Positions 18,325-27,415 are shown, counted from the stretch's first letter. The stretch: DNA of 64,000 nucleotides from Paramagnetospirillum marisnigri (GCF_001650715.1 NZ_LWQT01000131.1:1-64000); one strand, 5' to 3'. Numbers and translations: made by a program. Notes: generated by a model not told the origin, from the letters alone.

Positions 18325-18567
18325 ATGTCCTTGTCTCCCACGATGAAGTCCTGTTCTCCGCTGGATGTTCCCGCCGCATCCGGTCGCGGTCTGATCAGCG
18401 CCCTGCGGGGCAGCCGTCTGGTCCGGCGTCTGGAGGTTCTGGCCGCCCGCCGAGCCTTGAAGGCCGAACTGGATCGCCTCGACCATCGGGAATTGCACGA
18501 CCTTGGCATCGACGCGGCTGGGGTCGATGGCTTTGTCGCCAGTTGGACCCCGGCCTGGAAGAACTGA
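18325..18567 (+). CDS. DUF1127 (YjiS-like) small protein
   Basis: An 80-residue protein whose C-terminal half, ELDRLDHRELHDLGIDAAGVDGF, matches the DUF1127/YjiS pattern. Small Arg-rich DUF1127 proteins are common in alphaproteobacteria; some bind RNA and influence phosphate and carbon metabolism. A basic Arg-rich stretch (SRLVRRLEVLAARRALKAE) precedes the motif. The role here is unknown. It may be read with the solute-binding protein 78 bp downstream. Confidence 0.75.
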   Translation: MSLSPTMKSCSPLDVPAASGRGLISALRGSRLVRRLEVLAARRALKAELDRLDHRELHDLGIDAAGVDGFVASWTPAWKN

Positions 18568-18645
18568 TCCCCGCACTTCGCCTGATTGATCCCGTCGGCC
18601 CGTCATGGTTCAATCCCCCGTATCGGTTTGAGCGGAGGTCTGAAG

Positions 18646-19395
18646 TTGGCCCGTTGGCGCGCTGCCCTTGCGGCCCTGGTGGTCGCTATACCCGTGTCCG
18701 GGGCTTCTGCCCGGGATTTGGTGGTCGGGGTCGAGGCCATCGACTACGCACCGGTTTATGGCATGCGCGGCGGCGAATTCATCGGTGCCGCCCGGGAAAT
18801 CCTCGACGCCTTCGCGCGTGACCAGGGGCATCGGCTGACCTATCGGCCATTTCCGGTCAAGCGGTTGCTGGCGGAACTGATCCACGGCGGGATCGATCTG
18901 AAGTTTCCCGACAGTCCCGACTGGCAGGGCGCGGTGCGCAAAGATGTTCCCATCGCTTATTCCAAGCCGGTGATCGCTTATATCGACGGCACGGTGGTGC
19001 GGGCCGAGCGGGTTGGAGCCGCCCCGGAAACCATCGCCAGCCTGGGAACGGTGGCCGGATTCACTCCCTTCGCCTGGCAGGACAGCATCAAGGCGGGCAA
19101 GGTCAGTCTGACCGAGAATCCAGGGTTCGAGGCGCTGCTGAAGCAGTTGCAGATCGGCCGGATCGATGGCGCCTATGCTAATGTGGCGGTGATGCTGACG
19201 GCCGCCGAGGTGGTTCTGGGCAATCCTGGCACCCTGGCCTATGCGCCGGGCCTGCCCCATATCGCCGATTCCTATCGCCTGTCGTCGTACAAGAGCCCCG
19301 AGATCGTCGCCGAATTCGACGAATGGCTGGGGCGCAACGGCAAGCTGGTGGCCGAGATCATCAGCCGAACCGGTGCCGAGCGCGGCATCCGCTGA
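18646..19395 (+). CDS. Periplasmic solute-binding protein, family 3 (orphan)
   Basis: About 249 residues with an N-terminal signal peptide (hydrophobic ALAALVVAIPVSG then ASA-R) and a family-3 binding-protein fold: YAPVYGMRGGEFIGAAREILDAF and GFEALLKQLQIGRIDGAYAN. I chose the TTG start at 18646 since GCGGAGG lies seven bases ahead; an ATG is not available in a sensible position. No permease or ATPase is next to it, so it is either a sensor-type binding protein or works with a distant transporter. It resembles the protein at 30440-31201 in type. Confidence 0.8.
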   Translation: MARWRAALAALVVAIPVSGASARDLVVGVEAIDYAPVYGMRGGEFIGAAREILDAFARDQGHRLTYRPFPVKRLLAELIHGGIDLKFPDSPDWQGAVRKDVPIAYSKPVIAYIDGTVVRAERVGAAPETIASLGTVAGFTPFAWQDSIKAGKVSLTENPGFEALLKQLQIGRIDGAYANVAVMLTAAEVVLGNPGTLAYAPGLPHIADSYRLSSYKSPEIVAEFDEWLGRNGKLVAEIISRTGAERGIR

Positions 19396-19418
19396 TCTTC
19401 CCGATTGAAAAGGAATTT

Positions 19419-19444
19419 GGGCCGACCCCTTGCGAGGTCGGCCC
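19419..19444 (-). terminator. Likely terminator of nrdJ
   Basis: A perfect 9-bp stem, GGGCCGACC (19419-19427) with GGTCGGCCC (19436-19444), lies between convergent genes. Read leftwards after nrdJ it is followed by AAATTCCTTTT, a fair T-rich tail. Confidence 0.65.
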
Positions 19445-19512
19445 GTCCCGGTCACGGGTGGAGGAGATGAAGGGAGCCACACCCGCGACCGTGTTCTATT
19501 GCTCCCAATTCC

Positions 19513-22500
19513 TCAGCTGCAGCCGGTGGTGCCGCCGCAGGTGTCGCACTTCAGGCAGGTGCCGTTACGCACCAGGGTGAAGTTGCCGCATTCGGGGCAG
19601 GCATCGCCCTCGTAGCCCTTCATGCGGGCGGTGCGGATCTGCTCGGCGCGGGCGTCGAATTCCATGATCAGCGCCTCGGTGTCGCCGCCGACGCTCACCA
19701 CCGCCGGGGCCGCCGCCGCCAGCTGCATGCCGCCGCCGGAAATGTCGGTGGACATGGAAGTGGGGCCGTTGCCGCGCTTCAGGAACAGCAGGTTGGAGCG
19801 GACATAGCCCTTGGAGGCCACCTTCTCCACCACCGCCAGATGCTGGTTCTGCTGGTCGAGCTGGCTTTCCGAGGCGCCGCGGCCGATGGCGTCGGGGGTC
19901 AGGTCGGCCGGTTCCACATGGGCCAGGTCGTTGCGGCCCAGATAGGAGATGGCCAGTTCGCGGAAGATGTAGTCCAGGATGGAGGACGACATCTTTATGG
20001 TCTCGTTGCCTTCGACCATGCCCGAGGGCTCGAAGCGGGTGAAGGTGAAGGCCTCGACGAATTCCTCCAGCGGCACGCCGTATTGCAGGCCCACCGAGAT
20101 GGCGATGGCGAAATTGTTCATCATGGCGCGGAAGGCGGCACCTTCCTTGTGCATGTCGATGAAGATCTCGCCCAGCTTGCCGTCCTCGTATTCGCCGGTG
20201 CGCAGATAGACTTTGTGGCCGCCGACGATGGCCTTCTGGGTATAGCCCTTGCGACGGTCAGGCAGCTTGGCGCGGCGCTGCACCTGGATCACCCGCTCGA
20301 CGATGCGCTCGGCGACGATCTCGGCCCGAGAGGCGGCGCTGGCCTCGGCCAGTTCATCGGCCAGGGCACCCGCGTCGTCCAGCAGCGAGGCCTGCAGCGG
20401 CTGGCTGAGCTTGGAACCATCGCGATACAGCGCGTTGGCCTTCACGCCCAGGCGCCAGGACAGCATATAGGCTTCCTTGCAATCCTCCACCGTGGCCGAG
20501 TTGGACATGTTGATGGTCTTGGAAATGGCGCCGGTGATGAAGGACTGGGCGGCGGCCATCATGCGGATATGGGCTTCCACCGACAGCGAGCGCTTGCCGA
20601 TGCGGCCGCAGGGGCTGGCGCAGTCGAACACCGGCAGATGCTCGGCCTTGAGGAAGGGGGCGCCTTCCAGGGTCATGGCGCCACTGCAATAGGTGTTGGC
20701 GGCGTCGATCTGGTCGCGGGTGAAGCCCAGGAAGTCCAGCATGTCGAAGCTGAAATCATTCAGCTTGGCCGCCGGGATGCCCAGGGTCTCGGTGCAGAAC
20801 TGTTCGCCCAGGCTGTACTTGTTGAAGACGAACTTGATGTCGAAGGCGGCTTCCAGCTGGCTTTCCAGCTTTTCCAGGGTCTCCTCGTCGAAGCCCTTGG
20901 CGCGCAAGCTGTCATGGTTGATGTGCGGCGCGGCGCGCAGGGAACCGTGGCCGACCGCGTAGCGGATCATCTCGGCGATGTCGTCGGCGGCATAGCCCAG
21001 GGTGCGCAGCGCCTCGGGAACCATGCGATTGATGATCTTGAAATAGCCGCCGCCGGCCAGCTTCTTGAACTTCACCAGGGCGAAGTCGGGTTCGATGCCG
21101 GTGGTGTCGCAATCCATCACCAGGCCGATGGTGCCGGTGGGGGCGACCACGGTGGTCTGGGCGTTGCGGAAACCGTGCTTCTCGCCCTTGGCCAGGGCCT
21201 CGTCCCACGACTGGCGCGCGGCGGCCACCAGCGGCTCGTCCGGGCAATTGGCCGAGTCCAGCGGCACCGGCAGCACCGACAGGTTCTCATAGCCGGTGCC
21301 CAGGCCATAGGCGGCGCGGCGGTGGTTGCGGATGACGCGCAGCATGGCGGCGCGGTTCTTCTCGAACCCCTCGAAGGCACCCAGTTCCTCGGCCATGTCG
21401 GCCGAGGTGGCATAGGCCTCGCCGGTGGTCAGCGCGGTGATGGCGGCGATCAGGGCGCGGCCCTTGTCGCTGTCATAGGGAATGCCCGACGCCATGAGCA
21501 GGCCGCCCACATTGGCATAGCCCAGGCCCAGGGTGCGGAACTCGTAGGACAGCTCGGCGATGCGGGGCGAAGGGAACTGCGCCATCAGCACCGAGATTTC
21601 CAGCACCATGGTCCACAGCTTCACCGCGTGGCGATAGCCCTCCACGTCGAAGCTGCCATCCTCCTGGCGGAAGCACATCAGGTTCAGGGACGCCAGATTG
21701 CAGGCGGTGTCGTCCAGGAACATGTATTCCGAGCAGGGGTTGGACGCGTTGATGCGACCCGATTCGGGGCAGGTGTGCCACTCGTTGATGGTGGTGTCGA
21801 ACTGGATGCCGGGATCGGCGCAGGCCCAGGCGGCCTCGCCGATCTGCTCCCACAGGTCGCGGGCCTTGATGGTCTTGGCGATCTTGCCGTTCTTGCGATG
21901 GGTCAGGTTCCAGTCGCCGTCATTGATGACGGCGTTGAGGAAGCCGTTGTCGACCCGCACCGAATTGTTGGAATTCTGGCCCGAGACGGTGAGATAGGCT
22001 TCGGAATCCCAGTCGGTGTCCAGCACCGGGAAGTCGATCTGGGTATAGCCCTGGCGGGCGAACTGGATGACGCGCTGGATGTAGTTTTCCGGAATCTCGC
22101 ATTTGCGGCCGTCAAGGATGGCGCGCTTCAGCCGCGCGTTGCGCTTGGGGTCGAAGCGGGCATCACCGTCCTCGCCGTCCCATTCGCGGCAGGCGGCCAT
22201 GACCTCGGTCAGGGTACGGGCGGCCAGACGCGACCCGGCGACCAGGGCGGCCACCTTCTGCTCCTCGCGCACCTTCCAGTCGATGAACTTCTCCACGTCG
22301 GGATGGTCCACGTCCACCACCACCATCTTGGCGGCGCGACGGGTGGTGCCGCCCGACTTGATGGCGCCGGCGGCGCGGTCGCCGATCTTGAGGAAGCTCA
22401 TCAGGCCCGACGAGCGGCCGCCGCCCGACAGCTTCTCGCCCTCGCCGCGCAGCTTGGAGAAGTTGGTGCCGGTGCCCGAGCCGTATTTGAACAGCCGGGC

Positions 22501-23163
22501 CTCGCGGACCCACAAATCCATGATGCCGCCGTCATTGACCAGATCGTCCTCGATGGACTGGATGAAGCAGGCATGGGGCTGGGGATGTTCGTAGGCGGAC
22601 TTGGAGCGCACCAGCTTGCCGGTCTTGTAGTCCACATAGGAATGGCCCTGGCCGGGGCCATCGATACCATAGGCCCAATGCAGGCCGGTGTTGAACCACT
22701 GCGGCGAATTGGGCGCGCCCATCTGGCGGGCCAGCATGCAGGCCATTTCATCGCGGAAGGCCTGGGCGTCCTCCTCGGCGTTGAAATAGCCGCCCTTCCA
22801 GCCCCAATAGGTCCAGGTCCCGGCCAGACGGTCGAACACCTGCTTGGCGCTGGTTTCGCCCGCGACACGCTCTTTCTCGGGCAGGGCGGCCAGGGCCTCG
22901 GTATCGGGCTCATGGCGGCACAGCCACTCGGGCACGTCCTTTTCGGGCACGCGCTTCAGCCGGGCGGGCACCCCGGCCTTGCGGAAATACTTCTGGGCCA
23001 GGACATCGCAGGCCACCTGCGACCAGTCGGCGGGAACCTCGATATCCCCGGCCGAGAACACCACCGATCCATCGGGATTGCGGATCTCGCTCGACGCCTT
23101 GCGGAATTCGATTCCGGCGTAAGCGGTTTCACTGGCCTTGGTATAATAGCGCTGGACCCGCAT
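19513..23163 (-). CDS. nrdJ: Vitamin B12-dependent (class II) ribonucleotide reductase
   Basis: This 1216-residue enzyme reduces ribonucleotides to deoxyribonucleotides using adenosylcobalamin, in the presence or absence of oxygen. Family features include [53 protein letters not shown] and [15 protein letters not shown]. The C-terminus has four cysteines in CPECGNF and CDTCGG, the presumed zinc or redox tail. The start at 23163 gives the usual RVQRYYT N-terminus with no ATP cone. Two NrdR-box-like sites lie upstream. It is the only ribonucleotide reductase gene in the window. Confidence 0.97.
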   Translation of the reverse strand: MRVQRYYTKASETAYAGIEFRKASSEIRNPDGSVVFSAGDIEVPADWSQVACDVLAQKYFRKAGVPARLKRVPEKDVPEWLCRHEPDTEALAALPEKERVAGETSAKQVFDRLAGTWTYWGWKGGYFNAEEDAQAFRDEMACMLARQMGAPNSPQWFNTGLHWAYGIDGPGQGHSYVDYKTGKLVRSKSAYEHPQPHACFIQSIEDDLVNDGGIMDLWVREARLFKYGSGTGTNFSKLRGEGEKLSGGGRSSGLMSFLKIGDRAAGAIKSGGTTRRAAKMVVVDVDHPDVEKFIDWKVREEQKVAALVAGSRLAARTLTEVMAACREWDGEDGDARFDPKRNARLKRAILDGRKCEIPENYIQRVIQFARQGYTQIDFPVLDTDWDSEAYLTVSGQNSNNSVRVDNGFLNAVINDGDWNLTHRKNGKIAKTIKARDLWEQIGEAAWACADPGIQFDTTINEWHTCPESGRINASNPCSEYMFLDDTACNLASLNLMCFRQEDGSFDVEGYRHAVKLWTMVLEISVLMAQFPSPRIAELSYEFRTLGLGYANVGGLLMASGIPYDSDKGRALIAAITALTTGEAYATSADMAEELGAFEGFEKNRAAMLRVIRNHRRAAYGLGTGYENLSVLPVPLDSANCPDEPLVAAARQSWDEALAKGEKHGFRNAQTTVVAPTGTIGLVMDCDTTGIEPDFALVKFKKLAGGGYFKIINRMVPEALRTLGYAADDIAEMIRYAVGHGSLRAAPHINHDSLRAKGFDEETLEKLESQLEAAFDIKFVFNKYSLGEQFCTETLGIPAAKLNDFSFDMLDFLGFTRDQIDAANTYCSGAMTLEGAPFLKAEHLPVFDCASPCGRIGKRSLSVEAHIRMMAAAQSFITGAISKTINMSNSATVEDCKEAYMLSWRLGVKANALYRDGSKLSQPLQASLLDDAGALADELAEASAASRAEIVAERIVERVIQVQRRAKLPDRRKGYTQKAIVGGHKVYLRTGEYEDGKLGEIFIDMHKEGAAFRAMMNNFAIAISVGLQYGVPLEEFVEAFTFTRFEPSGMVEGNETIKMSSSILDYIFRELAISYLGRNDLAHVEPADLTPDAIGRGASESQLDQQNQHLAVVEKVASKGYVRSNLLFLKRGNGPTSMSTDISGGGMQLAAAAPAVVSVGGDTEALIMEFDARAEQIRTARMKGYEGDACPECGNFTLVRNGTCLKCDTCGGTTGCS

Positions 23164-23265
23164 CTGCTTCCCCTCTGGTTCGACTGGTCTTATCCGACTC
23201 TCGGTCGAAGTGGCGCGAAAACAGTGGGGGCGCATCAATGGCGCCACTCCCCTTCCCGCGTCGCG

Positions 23266-23281
23266 CCACTATATCTAGTGG
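23266..23281. promoter_or_regulatory. NrdR-box-like site upstream of nrdJ (site 1)
   Basis: CCACTATATCTAGTGG matches the NrdR consensus ACACWATATATWGTGT at 13 of 16 positions and is nearly palindromic. It lies about 100 bp upstream of the nrdJ start. NrdR is the ATP/dATP-sensing repressor of ribonucleotide reductase genes; its gene is not in the window. Confidence 0.65.
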
Positions 23282-23374
23282 CTCTCCCTCGACAGCGACG
23301 CAGCCTATGCCAGGGCCGGGGGCGCCGTCAAGATATAGTTCATTCACAAACATTACCTACGAGATGCAGTGGAT

Positions 23375-23390
23375 ACCCGATATATTGTGT
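23375..23390. promoter_or_regulatory. NrdR-box-like site upstream of nrdJ (site 2)
   Basis: ACCCGATATATTGTGT matches the NrdR consensus at 14 of 16 positions. It is 109 bp (about ten helical turns) from site 1 and 118 bp before the divergent NDUFA12 gene. An 8-bp dyad TTGAAATT-N7-AATTTCAA directly follows (23390-23412). The gap 23164-23507 contains no gene, and I see no cobalamin riboswitch in it. Confidence 0.6.
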
Positions 23391-23507
23391 TGAAATTCAT
23401 CGAAAATTTCAAAATGAGGTATGTGTCGTTGTGAACGCGAACCCCTCTGGACGGAACGGGGCGGATTTGCCTATAGTCCGCCCGTGGTTTGTGACGCGAG
23501 GACGACA

Positions 23508-23858
23508 ATGGCGACGCTGGGCACCCTGATTTACACCTGGACCAAGGGCAAGCTGGTGGGCACCGACACCGCCGGCAACCGCTACTTCACCGAGCGTTCC
23601 GCGGCCAAGGGGCGCCGGACCAAGCGCTGGGTGCTGTTTTCGGGCAAGGCCGAGGCGTCGAAGATTCCGCCGGAATGGCATGCCTGGCTGCACTATACCT
23701 CGGACAAGCCGCTGACCGACGCGACGCGCCAGTCCTGGCAGAAGCCGCACGAGGCCAACAGGACCGGCTCGCCCGAGGCCTATCTGCCTCCTGGCCACGA
23801 TCTGGCCGGCGGCGTGCGCGAGCGCGCCACGGGCGATTACGAGGCATGGCGCCCGTAG
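23508..23858 (+). CDS. NADH dehydrogenase NDUFA12-family protein
   Basis: A 116-residue member of the NDUFA12/B17.2 family, an accessory subunit of respiratory complex I found in mitochondria and alphaproteobacteria. The conserved features are TKGKLVGTDTAGNRYF, RRWV-type KRWVLFSG and the Trp-rich PPEWHAWLHYT. The ATG at 23508 is preceded by GAGGA. It starts a rightward cluster with two mlaD genes and a DUF2155 gene, a neighbourhood commonly seen in alphaproteobacteria. The protein probably sits on the matrix-arm side of complex I; the core nuo operon is elsewhere. Confidence 0.92.
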   Translation: MATLGTLIYTWTKGKLVGTDTAGNRYFTERSAAKGRRTKRWVLFSGKAEASKIPPEWHAWLHYTSDKPLTDATRQSWQKPHEANRTGSPEAYLPPGHDLAGGVRERATGDYEAWRP

Positions 23859-23883
23859 GATTCTGGCCATAGGGGGTGGATGC

Positions 23884-24375
23884 ATGGTGACCCGTGACGA
23901 CCGCGACACCGTAACCGGCGGCGCTGTCGTCGTGGTCGGGGCCTTGTTGCTCGGCCTCGCCTTCATGCTGGGCGGAACCGGCTCTCGCTCCGACGACGGT
24001 TACACCCTGCAGGCCCGGTTCAACAAGGCCGATGGCATCGGCATCGGCAGCCATGTCCGGCTGTCGGGCACGGTGGTCGGCAAGGTGACCGAACAGGGTC
24101 TTGACGACAGCTACCGCGCGGTATTGACCCTGCGCCTGCGCCCTGATCTGCAGCTGACCTCCGATACCGCCGCGGTGATCTATACCGACGGCTTGCTGGG
24201 CGCCAAGTTCATTGAGCTGAAGCTCGGCGGCGACGAGGTCATGCTGAAGCCCGGTGCCGAAATCATGTATACCCAGGACGCGGTGGTGATCGAGGATCTG
24301 CTGGACATGATCATCCAGCAGGCGCGGGCCAAGCGCGGCTATCTGGACAAGCCCTTGCCGTCGACCACCAACTGA
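23884..24375 (+). CDS. mlaD: MlaD-family lipid transport protein (copy 1)
   Basis: A 163-residue protein with one N-terminal membrane segment (about 12-33) and an MCE domain: YTLQARFNKADGIGIGSHVRLSGTVVGKV and the later GLLGAKFIEL. MlaD forms the hexameric periplasmic ring of the MlaFEDB phospholipid transporter that maintains outer-membrane asymmetry. A second mlaD follows after 11 bp. The mlaE, mlaF and mlaB genes are not in the window. Starts at ATG 23884 preceded by GGGGGTG. Confidence 0.93.
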   Translation: MVTRDDRDTVTGGAVVVVGALLLGLAFMLGGTGSRSDDGYTLQARFNKADGIGIGSHVRLSGTVVGKVTEQGLDDSYRAVLTLRLRPDLQLTSDTAAVIYTDGLLGAKFIELKLGGDEVMLKPGAEIMYTQDAVVIEDLLDMIIQQARAKRGYLDKPLPSTTN

Positions 24376-24386
24376 GGACATGACCC

Positions 24387-24875
24387 ATGGGACGGAATCT
24401 GATCGAAACCATCATGGGGGCGGTGGTGCTGGTGGTGGCGGGATTCTTCCTGGTCTTCGCCTATACCCACGCCAATATCAAGAAGATCGAGGGCTATACG
24501 GTCCAGGCCAGCTTCACCAGCGTTGGCGGCCTGGATACCGGCGCCGACGTCAAGATCAACGGCATCAAGGTCGGCACCGTGCTGTCCCAGTCCCTGGACC
24601 CGGTCACCTATGACGCGGTGGTCAAGCTGACCGTCGCCCACGGCATCCGTCTGCCCGAGGATACGGTGGCCAGCATTTCCAGCGAGGGGCTGCTGGGCGG
24701 GAAATTCGTCAAGCTGGCGCCCGGCAAGTCCAAGACCATGCTGGCCGATGGCGCCAATCTTGGCCCGACCAAGAATTTCAAGTCCATCGAGGAAATGGTG
24801 GGCAACCTGATTTTCCTCGCCACCGCCGATAATGCGCCGCCCGCCAAGGCGGCCGAGCCCTCGGACGCCAAATGA
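24387..24875 (+). CDS. mlaD: MlaD-family lipid transport protein (copy 2)
   Basis: A 162-residue paralogue of the preceding gene with the same plan: one N-terminal membrane segment (about 9-28), then the MCE domain with FTSVGGLDTGADVKINGIKVG and GLLGGKFVKLAPG. It differs enough in sequence to be an old duplication. The two may form a mixed ring or serve two transporters; classic Mla systems encode one MlaD. The stop overlaps the DUF2155 start as ATGA. Confidence 0.93.
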   Translation: MGRNLIETIMGAVVLVVAGFFLVFAYTHANIKKIEGYTVQASFTSVGGLDTGADVKINGIKVGTVLSQSLDPVTYDAVVKLTVAHGIRLPEDTVASISSEGLLGGKFVKLAPGKSKTMLADGANLGPTKNFKSIEEMVGNLIFLATADNAPPAKAAEPSDAK

Positions 24876-25264
24876 GGTCGGGGCCGATCCTGGCGGCCCT
24901 GTCGCTTGGGCTGGGCCTGCTGCCCGCCGCCGCCGGGGCCCAGGGCGGCGACCTGCCGTTCGATATCGCCATCTTGCAGGGACTGGACAAGGTCACCGCC
25001 CGTGTCGTGACCATCGAGGCGCCGGTGGGGGTGCCGGTGCGTATGGGGGCGTTGGAAATCGTCGCCCGGGCCTGCAAGAAGCGCCGTCCCGAGGATCAGC
25101 CGGAAAGCGCCGCTTTCCTCGATATCTGGGAACTGCGTCCCGATCTGCCCGCCACCGGCCTGTTCCGGGGATGGATGTTCGCTTCCAGCCCGGCGCTGTC
25201 GGCCATGGAACACCCGGTCTACGACATCTGGGTGCTGGACTGCCGCAACGCCAAGGGGCGTTGA
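24872..25264 (+). CDS. DUF2155 periplasmic protein
   Basis: A 130-residue exported protein: a signal peptide (ILAALSLGLGLLPAAAGAQ) then a DUF2155 domain with AILQGLDKVTARV, the cysteine-containing IVARACKKRRPED and FRGWMFASSPALSAMEHPVYDIWVLDC. Two cysteines may form a disulfide. DUF2155 genes commonly sit beside NDUFA12 and Aat genes in this class; the molecular role is not known. Its start overlaps the mlaD copy 2 stop by four bases, suggesting an envelope role. Confidence 0.88.
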   Translation: MRSGPILAALSLGLGLLPAAAGAQGGDLPFDIAILQGLDKVTARVVTIEAPVGVPVRMGALEIVARACKKRRPEDQPESAAFLDIWELRPDLPATGLFRGWMFASSPALSAMEHPVYDIWVLDCRNAKGR

Positions 25265-25289
25265 CCCTCTCTCCGCCGGAAAGAGGGTC
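25263..25289. terminator. Hairpin between convergent DUF2155 and SDR genes
   Basis: GACCCTCT (25263-25270) pairs with AGAGGGTC (25282-25289) across an 11-base spacer that itself has a small TCCG/CGGA pairing. It begins at the stop codon of the DUF2155 gene. A bidirectional terminator is likely, though no T-run is present. Confidence 0.5.
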
Positions 25290-25303
25290 GCGCTGACCGC
25301 GTG

Positions 25304-26056
25304 TCAGCCGACGGTGTAGCCGCCGTCGACCACGATCTCCTGGCCCCAGATATTCTTCGCCGCGTCCGAGCACAGGAAGGCCGCGGTCTTGGCGATGTCG
25401 GCGGGCTCGCCGAAAGCGCCCGGCAGCAGCCGGGCGGTCACCTGGCCGGCCACAGCCTGCAGCACATCGGGGGGAAGTCCAATGCTGCCCCAGATGGGGG
25501 TGGCGATGGGGCCGGGGGCCACCGAGTTGACGCGGATGCCCTGGGGGGCCAGTTCGGCGGCGAGGGTCTGCGAGAACGACTTCAACGCGGCCTTGCTGGC
25601 GCTGTAGATGGCCAGCCCCGGAAAGCCGACCTGGGTCAGGAAAGTGGTGACGAACAGCACCGATCCCCCCTTGCGGATATGGGGCAGGAAGCCCCGGACG
25701 GTCTGCACCGCGCCGACGAAATTGACCGAGAATTGCTGGTGTATGGCGGCGGTGTCGCTATCGGCGAAGGACGCCACCTTGGCGATTCCGGCATTGGGGA
25801 TGACGATGTCGACGCCGCCGAAGCGTTTCACGCTTTCCGCGACAAGGCGGGACAGGTCATCGGCATTGGTGACATCGCCGGGGACCACCAGAACCCGGTC
25901 CTGGTTGTTGGCCGCGATCTCGGCCAAAGGAGCCGGATTGCGGCCGAACACCACGATCTTGGCGCCTTGGGCGAGGAAGGTATCGGCCATGGAACGGCCA
26001 ATGCCGCTGCCGGCGCCGGTGATGACGGCGACCTTGTCTTGGAGGGAATTCGACAT
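25304..26056 (-). CDS. SDR-family oxidoreductase
   Basis: A 250-residue short-chain dehydrogenase/reductase. The cofactor motif TGAGSGIG lies at about 13-20, the structural NAG at about 89-91 (PNAGIA), and the catalytic YSASK follows the usual serine-like position. The end VDGGYTVG is typical of classical SDRs. The substrate cannot be told; FabG-like ketoreductases and polyol dehydrogenases share these motifs. It is downstream of aat on the same strand (81-bp gap), but there is no functional link. Confidence 0.88.
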   Translation of the reverse strand: MSNSLQDKVAVITGAGSGIGRSMADTFLAQGAKIVVFGRNPAPLAEIAANNQDRVLVVPGDVTNADDLSRLVAESVKRFGGVDIVIPNAGIAKVASFADSDTAAIHQQFSVNFVGAVQTVRGFLPHIRKGGSVLFVTTFLTQVGFPGLAIYSASKAALKSFSQTLAAELAPQGIRVNSVAPGPIATPIWGSIGLPPDVLQAVAGQVTARLLPGAFGEPADIAKTAAFLCSDAAKNIWGQEIVVDGGYTVG

Positions 26057-26137
26057 TTGTCAGGAGTGTCCTCGACCAGAGTAGGGGAGGCACCACAGGC
26101 CATGGTTCTGCTGACCACGGCATTGAGGGCGGTCAAG

Positions 26138-26770
26138 TCAACCCGACAGCGCCCTTTCCCAGGGTATGTCCGGGCCGCGGCTGAAATATGCCGGGCGTTG
26201 GATGGCGTTGGACAGGCGCGCCTTGTAGTCGTCGCGGGGAATTTCCACCGCGCCGAAGCGCGCCAGATGGTCGGTGATGAACTGGACGTCCAGCAGGCTG
26301 AAGCCGCCATGCTTCAACCGCGCCACCAGATGCACCAGGGCGGTCTTGGAGGCATCGGTCTCGCGCGAGAACATGCTTTCGCCGCAGAAGGCGCCGCCCA
26401 GGGCCAATCCGTACAAGCCCCCCACCAATCGTCCATGGCGCCAGGTCTCTACCGAATGGGCCAGTCCGAGATGGTGCAGTTCCACGAACAGCCTGACGAT
26501 CTCCTCGTTGATCCAGGTGTCGGGGCGATCAGGTGCCGCCTCGCCGCAGGCCCGCATCACCGCTTCGAACTCGGTGTCGATTCGGATGTCGAAATGCTCC
26601 GCTTTCAGGGTCTTGCGCAGCGAGCGCGGGACGTGGAACCCGGCCAGGGGAAGGATGCCCCGCAGCGTGGGGTCGACCCAGTACAAGGTGGTGTCGTCGC
26701 GGGTGCGCGCCATGGGGAAGATTCCCATGGCGTAGGCGCGCAGCAACTGGTCGACGGTCAGAGGCCCCAT
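26138..26770 (-). CDS. aat: Leucyl/phenylalanyl-tRNA--protein transferase
   Basis: Aat transfers Leu or Phe from tRNA to N-terminal Arg or Lys of proteins, marking them for ClpS/ClpAP degradation (N-degron pathway). The 210-residue protein has the family pattern: LLRAYAMGIFPMA, WVDPTLRGILPL, TWINEEIVRLFVELHHLGLAHSVE and GALFFGESMFS-type GGAFCGESMFSRETDASKTAL. Length fits the family (about 200-235). Divergent from bacteriohemerythrin, with 119 bp between. Confidence 0.95.
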   Translation of the reverse strand: MGPLTVDQLLRAYAMGIFPMARTRDDTTLYWVDPTLRGILPLAGFHVPRSLRKTLKAEHFDIRIDTEFEAVMRACGEAAPDRPDTWINEEIVRLFVELHHLGLAHSVETWRHGRLVGGLYGLALGGAFCGESMFSRETDASKTALVHLVARLKHGGFSLLDVQFITDHLARFGAVEIPRDDYKARLSNAIQRPAYFSRGPDIPWERALSG

Positions 26771-26820
26771 CTCCCATAGCTACCGCATTCGGTGGCGCGG
26801 GGGAAGAGGGGGGGAGAACC

Positions 26821-26849
26821 TTGCCCAGGTCGGGCACTGCCCATATAAT
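26821..26849 (+). promoter_or_regulatory. Sigma70-type promoter of the bacteriohemerythrin gene
   Basis: TTGCCC (26821-26826) and a perfect TATAAT (26844-26849) are spaced by 17 bp, a near-ideal housekeeping promoter, rare by chance in such GC-rich DNA. The predicted start of transcription is about 26856, which favours the ATG at 26890 over the one at 26866. Confidence 0.7.
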
Positions 26850-26889
26850 AGACCGCACTTGGCCGATGAATGATTTTTGTGCAGGACTC

Positions 26890-27327
26890 ATGAAGCCCGA
26901 GAAGTTGCAGTGGGAATTCTGGAGCGAGGATCTGGCGGTGGGTCACGCCGCCGTGGATGATGACCACAAGCGGATTCTTCAGTTCATCGCCAGGCTGCAG
27001 GAAGCCTTCCAGCGCGGCGAGGACCGGCAGGTGGTGGCCGAGGGCATCGCGGTGATCTCCGACTATTCCAACGGCCATTTCCGGCGCGAGGAGCGCATGC
27101 TGGAGGCCGCGGGCTACGCCCATCTGCCGCAGCACAAGGCCCGGCATGAGAGCTTCCGCACCTATGTCGCCCATGCCACCGATCCCGAGCATCCCATCGA
27201 CCAGGGCGACCTGCTGTCCTATCTGGTGGACTGGTGGGTGGGGCATATCGCGGCCGAGGACAAGATGTATCGCGCCTCGCTGGTGGGCAAGGACGCGTTG
27301 ATCAGGGCGGCCTTCGCCGACACCTAG
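26890..27327 (+). CDS. Bacteriohemerythrin
   Basis: A 145-residue single-domain hemerythrin that binds O2 at a di-iron centre. All expected ligands are present: H26 (DDDHKRI), H63 and E67 (HFRREE), H82 and H86 (HKARH), H119 and D124 (HIAAED). Free bacteriohemerythrins serve in O2 transport, storage or sensing, useful to a microaerophile. Start is at ATG 26890 (AGGA close upstream); the alternative ATG at 26866 would leave almost no leader after the promoter. The stop codon lies inside the first arm of the long hairpin repeat. Confidence 0.93.
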   Translation: MKPEKLQWEFWSEDLAVGHAAVDDDHKRILQFIARLQEAFQRGEDRQVVAEGIAVISDYSNGHFRREERMLEAAGYAHLPQHKARHESFRTYVAHATDPEHPIDQGDLLSYLVDWWVGHIAAEDKMYRASLVGKDALIRAAFADT

Positions 27328-27400
27328 TGTGGTGAATTTGAAGTTCCTATCATTTATCCACGGGCTGCTTTAGGAACTTCAAATTCGCAAACCACACTAG
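27324..27400 (+). repeat. Long hairpin element 1 of an inverted pair
   Basis: Two-part inverted repeat: outer 10-bp arms CTAGTGTGGT (27324-27333) and ACCACACTAG (27391-27400), inner 16-bp arms (27334-27349 and 27371-27386), with a GCAA bulge (27387-27390) on the 3' side and a 21-base loop. The inner arm end and loop contain TATCATTTATCC (27348-27359), shared in reverse with element 2. Confidence 0.9.
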
Positions 27401-27415
27401 AAACAATGAGTTGCA

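Noticed and set aside
23164-23507. Cobalamin riboswitch upstream of B12-dependent nrdJ
   Set aside because: I looked for a B12-box-like sequence in both orientations and found none; NrdR-like sites were found instead.
19840-23529. A 1229-codon open frame on the + strand opposite nrdJ
   Set aside because: It is the antisense shadow of nrdJ in high-GC DNA; the minus-strand product matches class II ribonucleotide reductase throughout, and the + product is low-complexity Gly/His/Gln-rich.
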